Shown: one piece after another, positions 6,522 to 10,162 of the stretch | Numbering within the stretch: position 1 is the first letter of the stretch | Layout of the letters: every line of letters begins with the position of its first letter | Origin: Actinomycetota bacterium | GTDB lineage: Bacteria; Actinomycetota; Acidimicrobiia; IMCC26256; JACDBD01 | Length of the DNA: 10,162 nucleotides | Direction: 5' to 3' | Assembly: GCA_013695115.1 (NCBI GenBank) | Contig: JACDBD010000100.1 | Location: 1 to 10,162 of the forward strand | Notes under the pieces: model-generated | Told to the model about the DNA's origin: nothing | Databases searched by the model: none | The model's input: the letters and a program-made list of their open reading frames with translations, nothing else | Made by a program: the position numbers and the translations under genes

Positions 6522-7648
6522 GCAGTCACCGTGGCGCGCAACCGGTGGTAGAGGCGGGAGAGCTCCTCGCCGGCGCGGTCCCAGGAGAAGCGCGCGACCC
6601 GATCGCGCCCCCGTTCCAGGAGCTTCGTCCTCAGGTCGGCGTCGTCGAGCACGGCGGCCAACCCCTGCGCCAGCTGCTCGTGGTCACGGGGATCGACGAG
6701 CACGGCGGCGTCCCCGAGGACCTCGGGGAGCGCGCCGGCGCGGGCGGCGACGACCGGGATATCAGCGGCCATCGCCTCCAGCGGCGGATGGCCGAAGCCT
6801 TCGTAGAGGGATGGGTACGCGAACACCGCCGCGCCCGCCAGCAGGTCGCGGCGGTCGGTCTCGGAGAGGTAGCTCATGCGCCGAATCCGACTGCCGTGGC
6901 GCGCCGCGGCGCAGGCGGCGAGCAGCGCGTCCTGGTCCCAGCCGTCCGGTCCGGCCACGACGAGACGGAGGTCGGACGACGCGTCCGCGGCCACGTCGAA
7001 GGCACGTACGAGCGTGGGGAGGTTCTTGCGGGGTTCGACGGTGCCGAGCGCGAGTACGTACCGGTCGGCGCCGGTGAGCCGGCGGCCGGCGTCGGCGTTG
7101 CCGCCCCCGCTCGCCCGGAGGCCGGGGTACACCCGTACCACTCTCTCGGACGGCAGCGCGAACTCCTCGCGCACCTCGGCCGCGACGAAGTCGCTCACGA
7201 CGTGCACGGTCGCACCCCGGTCGAGTGCACGCCGGATCAGGCGCGGATAGCGGCGCACGTCGGCGGTGCACATCTCGGGGTACCGGGCGAACGTGAGGTC
7301 GTGGATGGTCGTGACCACCGGTACCCGGGCGGGCGGCGCCACGAAGTTGGCGGCGTGGACGACGTCCACCGGGCCGGTCCAGCGCTCGACCATGGGCGAG
7401 TTGGCCCGGAGCCATAGGGCCCGGGCCAGCCGGGCCGGGAACCGGGCGGTGGCCGACCGGGTGCCGGTGGGCACGAGACCGACCAAGCCGTCTCGCCCTC
7501 TCCAGGTCACCGCGAACGTCACCAGCTCGAGCTCGGGCCGGTCGGCCAGCGCCTCGACGAGACCGGCGGTCGCATGCCCCACCCCGGTGCGCCGCCCGAG
7601 CAGCGACGTCCCGTCAACGGCCACTCGGAGCGGGCTCTGCCTGTCCAC
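6518..7648 (-). CDS. GT4-family glycosyltransferase (mannosyl/rhamnosyltransferase-like)
   Basis: A 376-aa retaining GT-B transferase. The N-terminal half starts VAVDGTSLLGRRTGVGHATAGLVEAL (acceptor side) and includes VDVVHAANF and TTIHDLTFARYPEM. The donor side has VLALGTVEPRKNLPTLVRAF, LVVAGPDGWDQD, and the EX7E motif YEGFGHPPLEAMA (E283, E291), followed by PVVAARAGALPEVLGDAA. This pattern fits the mannosyltransferase-type GT4 group of O-antigen clusters, and since the coupled next gene is rmd, a D-rhamnosyl- or mannosyltransferase is a reasonable inference. The start chosen is GTG (complement of 7646-7648), which places the first strand at the N-terminus and has AGGA 11 nt upstream. TTG codons further up are alternatives, and the frame stays open much further into the amidase gene without family similarity. 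It is the first gene of a minus-strand pair, divergent from the amidase. Confidence 0.9.
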   Translation of the reverse strand: MDRQSPLRVAVDGTSLLGRRTGVGHATAGLVEALADRPELELVTFAVTWRGRDGLVGLVPTGTRSATARFPARLARALWLRANSPMVERWTGPVDVVHAANFVAPPARVPVVTTIHDLTFARYPEMCTADVRRYPRLIRRALDRGATVHVVSDFVAAEVREEFALPSERVVRVYPGLRASGGGNADAGRRLTGADRYVLALGTVEPRKNLPTLVRAFDVAADASSDLRLVVAGPDGWDQDALLAACAAARHGSRIRRMSYLSETDRRDLLAGAAVFAYPSLYEGFGHPPLEAMAADIPVVAARAGALPEVLGDAAVLVDPRDHEQLAQGLAAVLDDADLRTKLLERGRDRVARFSWDRAGEELSRLYHRLRATVTA

Positions 7649-7695
7649 GTCAGCGTCGATCCTACGGAGATTGGCGATCAACCTGGTGCTCAAGT

Positions 7696-7708
7696 GCCCC
7701 TCTGGGGC
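7696..7708. repeat. Inverted repeat GCCCC-tct-GGGGC
   Basis: A perfect 5-bp palindrome with a 3-nt centre in the divergent region, about 55 bp before the amidase ATG. It may be a small operator or a chance G+C palindrome. Confidence 0.3.
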
Positions 7709-7718
7709 CGCCGAAGCT

Positions 7719-7739
7719 AAGGGGTGCCTCTGTCCCCTT
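7719..7739. repeat. Inverted repeat AAGGGG-N9-CCCCTT
   Basis: Perfect 6-bp arms (7719-7724 and 7734-7739) around a 9-nt centre, beginning 10 bp after the neighbouring GCCCC palindrome. It covers the first possible GTG start (7724) of the amidase frame, which suggests an untranslated control site, with the true start further down. Candidate operator or 5' UTR hairpin. Confidence 0.35.
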
Positions 7740-7762
7740 CTGGTACGAACGTGCCGCCCCTG

Positions 7763-9082
7763 ATGCCCGCCCCCCGGCGCCGTCGGCTCACCCTCCTGCC
7801 CGTGGGGGCAGCACTCTCCGTGGTCTTGACCACCGCGTTCGTGGTGATGCCGGGCCAGGAGGACGCAAGCGCCCCGCAGACCACGACCGAGCAGGTCGAC
7901 CTCACCCAACCGGGCGAGCCGGTCGCTCCCGGCTGGAGCGCCGAGACCGAGCGCGCCCCGAACCTCGTCGGTGTCGAGTGGCAGGGCGACCCGGCGGCAT
8001 CGTTCACGATCGAGACCCGCGACGCCACCGGGACCTGGGCAACCGCCGGCTCGCTCAGCACGCCACCCCCCGACGAAGGACCCGACGACGGCTCACCCGA
8101 GGCGGCCGGGCGCGCCGGCGGCAACGTGAGCGAGCCGCTCTGGGTCGGCGACGACGTCACCGGTGTCCGCGTGCGCCTCGACGACGGCTCCGCCGCCGAT
8201 GTCGATCTGCACACGGTCGATTCACCGCCCGCCTCCGCCCCCGACGGTGCGGCCGCGGCGGCGGCCGGCGTGCTGCGCGCCGGGGCGAGCACCGCCGACC
8301 GGCTGGTCATCGCCGCCATCGGCATCGCGTTCGCCGGCATCCTGGTCGCGTGGGGTGTGCGCCGTGACCGGCGACCACCGCGCCGGCGCCGGCGGGCGCT
8401 CCCGGTCACCGTCGGGCTCGTGGTGGTCGTCGCGCTCACCGCGTGTGCGCCCGTCAAGAGGGCGCCGGTCCCCGGGATGGCCAACGTGGTCACCCGAGCG
8501 AGCTGGGGCGCCGACGAGAACCTCCGATTGACCAACTGCCCCGAGGGTCCGACCTACATGTCCAGCCTGCAGTTCGGGGTCGTCCACCACACCGTCAACT
8601 CGAACAACTACTCGTCGTGGGACGGGCCGGCCCTCGTGCGCGGTATCTACGCCTACCACACCCGGTCACTCGGCTACTGCGACATCGGCTACAACTTCCT
8701 GGTCGACAAGTACGGGGCGGTCTACGAGGGCCGCTACGGCGGCATCGACCAAGTCGTGATGGGCGCTCACGCGCGTGGCTTCAACACGTCGAGCCTCGGA
8801 GTGGCGATCATCGGCGACTACCGCACGACGCCGCCCACGAACGAAGCGATCGAAGCGGTCAAGCAGGTGCTCGTCTACAAGTTCGGGCACCACCGCACCA
8901 ATCCGCGCGCTTACTTCTATTACACGACCACCGGAAACGAGAAGTACGGCCCGGGCACCCAGGTGCTGCTCGCGCCCACGTCGTACCACCAGGCCACCGG
9001 GAGCACCGAGTGTCCTGGGCAACGGGTCATCGATCGGATTCCGGAGATCTACGACCAGGTCGCGACCCGGCTCGGCTACTGA
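7763..9082 (+). CDS. Membrane-anchored N-acetylmuramoyl-L-alanine amidase (PGRP / amidase_2 type)
   Basis: A 439-aa zinc amidase that should cut the bond between N-acetylmuramic acid and L-alanine in peptidoglycan, outside the membrane. Order: signal anchor (about 9-28, after RRRR); beta-rich domain (about 48-170, NLVGVEWQGD...NVSEPLWVG...VRVRLDDG) of the type found before actinobacterial PGRP domains; hydrophobic segment 180-199; polyarginine loop 200-211; short hydrophobic stretch 213-227 ending in lipobox LTAC (C228); amidase domain from about 242. Zinc ligands are H275 (VVHHT), H409 and C417, spaced as in T7 lysozyme; Y310 matches its catalytic Tyr. ATG 7763 was chosen over GTG 7724 and 7751 because codons 7727-7741 are rich in third-position T, unlike the gene, and an inverted repeat covers 7724. 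None of the starts has a clear ribosome site. It converges on the flippase gene with an 11-bp gap. Family call is secure; the start and topology are less so. Confidence 0.88.
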   Translation: MPAPRRRRLTLLPVGAALSVVLTTAFVVMPGQEDASAPQTTTEQVDLTQPGEPVAPGWSAETERAPNLVGVEWQGDPAASFTIETRDATGTWATAGSLSTPPPDEGPDDGSPEAAGRAGGNVSEPLWVGDDVTGVRVRLDDGSAADVDLHTVDSPPASAPDGAAAAAAGVLRAGASTADRLVIAAIGIAFAGILVAWGVRRDRRPPRRRRRALPVTVGLVVVVALTACAPVKRAPVPGMANVVTRASWGADENLRLTNCPEGPTYMSSLQFGVVHHTVNSNNYSSWDGPALVRGIYAYHTRSLGYCDIGYNFLVDKYGAVYEGRYGGIDQVVMGAHARGFNTSSLGVAIIGDYRTTPPTNEAIEAVKQVLVYKFGHHRTNPRAYFYYTTTGNEKYGPGTQVLLAPTSYHQATGSTECPGQRVIDRIPEIYDQVATRLGY

Positions 9083-9093
9083 CTGAACGCTCG

Positions 9094-10162
9094 TCAGATC
9101 TCGAGCGGTTCGTGCTCGATTGCCGCGACGAGCGGGGCGACGCTGTCGGGCACACCGGCGCGCATGCGTTGGAGCAGGAGCGCGCCCATGGCGACCACCG
9201 AGACCAACGACCCGGCGAGGTACCCGAGCTCGACCCGCAGGAACAGGTCGTCGCCGACCGCGGTCACGCCCGCGAACGCCACGATCCCGGCGATCCACGC
9301 CGCCGTCGCCTTGGCGTGGCCCATCAGCGCGATCAGGGCCTGGGCCAGGGTCAGCGCCAGGATGAACGCCCCGCTGCCGGCGGCGAGGAGGGCGAGGTCG
9401 CGGTGGCCGAGGGTGAACTTCTCGCCGAAGAGGATCTCTCCCGCCCACGGTCCCGCGGTGAAGCCGGCGACGACTCCGATAACCCCGATGCCGACCACCA
9501 CGACGATGAGGCGCCGGAGCCCCGTCTTGAAGTCGTCGTGGCGGCCCGCGCCCGCGAGGCTGGCGAGCTTGGGGAGGAGCGCGGCCTGGACCGCCTGGAA
9601 CAGCAGGATCGGGATGCGGGCGAGGAAGAAGCCGACGATGAAGTCGGCCACCGCGTCGCGCTCGCCCGCGGTCGCGAGCACCGTCGCGCCGAGCACGGCG
9701 GCGTACCCCAGCGTCTGCGCGAGCAGCGACCCGACGAACAGGTAGCCGAGCGCGGTCGAGAGCTCGGAGTAGGGCGCGTCCGGTCCCGGCTTGAAGAGGC
9801 CGTGCTGCCCCCAGAGGGCGATCACGCTGGACAGCGCGGGAGGGATCGCCAGCGCGAGGCCGTAGTACAAGGGATCGTCGATGCCGGCCAACCACAGCAC
9901 GACGACCGGCGCGACCCGGACGACGCCCTCGATCGCGAGCAGCAGTCCGTAAGGGCCGAAGCGGCCGTTGCCGGAGAGCGTCCCTCGCGTCAAATGCTCC
10001 ACCGCGTACGACGCCAGGGCGATCGCGAAGCACACGAGCAGCGCGGTCCGGCCGTGGAACAGGTTGTCGCTCAGCGGCCCGCCCGCGGCCAGCGCGGCGA
10101 CGATCAACACCACGGTCAGGACGCCGCCGAGGAGCGCGGCCCGCTTGATCAACGGGCCCCCA
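9094..10162 (-). CDS. Wzx-like polysaccharide flippase (MOP superfamily), N-terminus outside window
   Basis: At least 355 residues of an integral membrane protein, mostly hydrophobic helices: about ten predicted membrane segments can be picked out, among them ALLGGVLTVVLIVAALAAG, LLVCFAIALASYAVEHL, IVGFFLARIPILLFQAVQAALLP and LIVVVVGIGVIGVVAGFTAG. RGTLSGNGRFGPYGLLLAIEGVVRV matches the loop and helix region of MOP-family O-antigen/oligosaccharide transporters, and LARIPILLFQAVQAALLPKLASLAGAGR matches the mid-protein helix and loop where many relatives read 'P.lS'. These usually have 12-14 helices and 400-500 residues, so the first two to four helices probably lie beyond the right edge. A TTG at 10150-10152 could serve as a start, but the frame is open to the edge and that would leave the protein short. 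It would flip lipid-linked repeat units made by the glycosyltransferases here. MATE-type drug export is a less likely alternative. Confidence 0.82.
   Translation of the reverse strand, partial: GGPLIKRAALLGGVLTVVLIVAALAAGGPLSDNLFHGRTALLVCFAIALASYAVEHLTRGTLSGNGRFGPYGLLLAIEGVVRVAPVVVLWLAGIDDPLYYGLALAIPPALSSVIALWGQHGLFKPGPDAPYSELSTALGYLFVGSLLAQTLGYAAVLGATVLATAGERDAVADFIVGFFLARIPILLFQAVQAALLPKLASLAGAGRHDDFKTGLRRLIVVVVGIGVIGVVAGFTAGPWAGEILFGEKFTLGHRDLALLAAGSGAFILALTLAQALIALMGHAKATAAWIAGIVAFAGVTAVGDDLFLRVELGYLAGSLVSVVAMGALLLQRMRAGVPDSVAPLVAAIEHEPLEI

Larger units (their letters stand above)
7649..7762. promoter_or_regulatory. Divergent intergenic region between GT4 gene and amidase gene
   Basis: This 114-bp stretch must hold the promoters of both divergent genes. 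On the minus strand TAGGAT (7659-7664) fits the TAnnnT -10 consensus and ends 10 nt before GTG 7648, which would give a nearly leaderless transcript; no good -35 is seen, and the same bases could instead act as the ribosome site. On the plus strand no clear -10 or Shine-Dalgarno was found. Two inverted repeats lie in the half nearer the amidase. Confidence 0.35.

Noticed and set aside
5700..7417. Two long plus-strand open frames opposite rmd and the GT4 gene
   Set aside because: They are Gly/Val/Glu-rich with no recognisable domain; the minus-strand genes have complete motifs.
7649..7909. Upstream extension of the minus-strand GT4 gene into the amidase gene
   Set aside because: The extra residues look random (GRGLRGACVLLARHHHERGG) and lie antisense to the amidase anchor; the family N-terminus begins near VAVDGTSLLG.
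9083..9093. Possible bidirectional terminator between the amidase and flippase
   Set aside because: Only 11 bp lie between the stops and no stem with a T-run is present there.
8666..10033. Long minus-strand open frame spanning the amidase and flippase
   Set aside because: It is an Arg-rich product in a different frame from the hydrophobic flippase and runs through the amidase gene; it is a compositional artefact.

Overview
This window is from a very G+C-rich bacterium. Codon third positions are almost all G or C, GTG and TTG starts occur, and the amidase has an N-terminal domain typical of actinobacterial PGRP amidases. An actinomycete is therefore likely, possibly Acidimicrobiia; the lineage is an inference from style, not from a marker gene. 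The content is part of a surface-polysaccharide (O-antigen/exopolysaccharide-like) locus.

Layout. Positions 1-168 hold the 3' end of an alpha/beta-hydrolase gene (+). From 243 to 5616 runs a tightly coupled three-gene operon (+): a 974-aa two-module glycosyltransferase, a dTDP-L-rhamnose-4-epimerase-like sugar-nucleotide epimerase, and a second glycosyltransferase that starts at TTG. Both junctions are 4-bp stop/start overlaps (ATGA, TTGA). A two-gene operon on the minus strand, 7648 down to 5583, encodes a GT4 glycosyltransferase and a GDP-6-deoxy-D-mannose reductase (rmd), again joined by ATGA. The two operons converge and their ends overlap by 34 bp. A gene for a membrane-anchored N-acetylmuramoyl-L-alanine amidase (+, to 9082) diverges from the minus-strand operon across a 114-bp gap. 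After an 11-bp gap it converges on a Wzx-like polysaccharide flippase (-), cut off by the right window edge.

How they fit together. The epimerase and Rmd supply deoxyhexose nucleotides (a rhamnose/6-deoxytalose type and GDP-D-rhamnose are the best guesses). Three glycosyltransferase proteins, carrying four catalytic modules, build a repeat unit, and the flippase moves the lipid-linked unit across the membrane. The amidase may remodel peptidoglycan where the polymer is exported or anchored. No polymerase, initiating phosphosugar transferase or GDP-mannose 4,6-dehydratase is visible here; they must lie outside the window or be missing.

The most unusual points are: a ~100-residue unit that occurs twice in the large glycosyltransferase, once after each catalytic module; loss of the first Asp of the DxD-like motif in its first module; and a lipoprotein-type signal with lipobox buried in the middle of the amidase, after a cytoplasm-facing polyarginine loop. 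No RNA genes, insertion sequences, CRISPR arrays or convincing terminators were seen.
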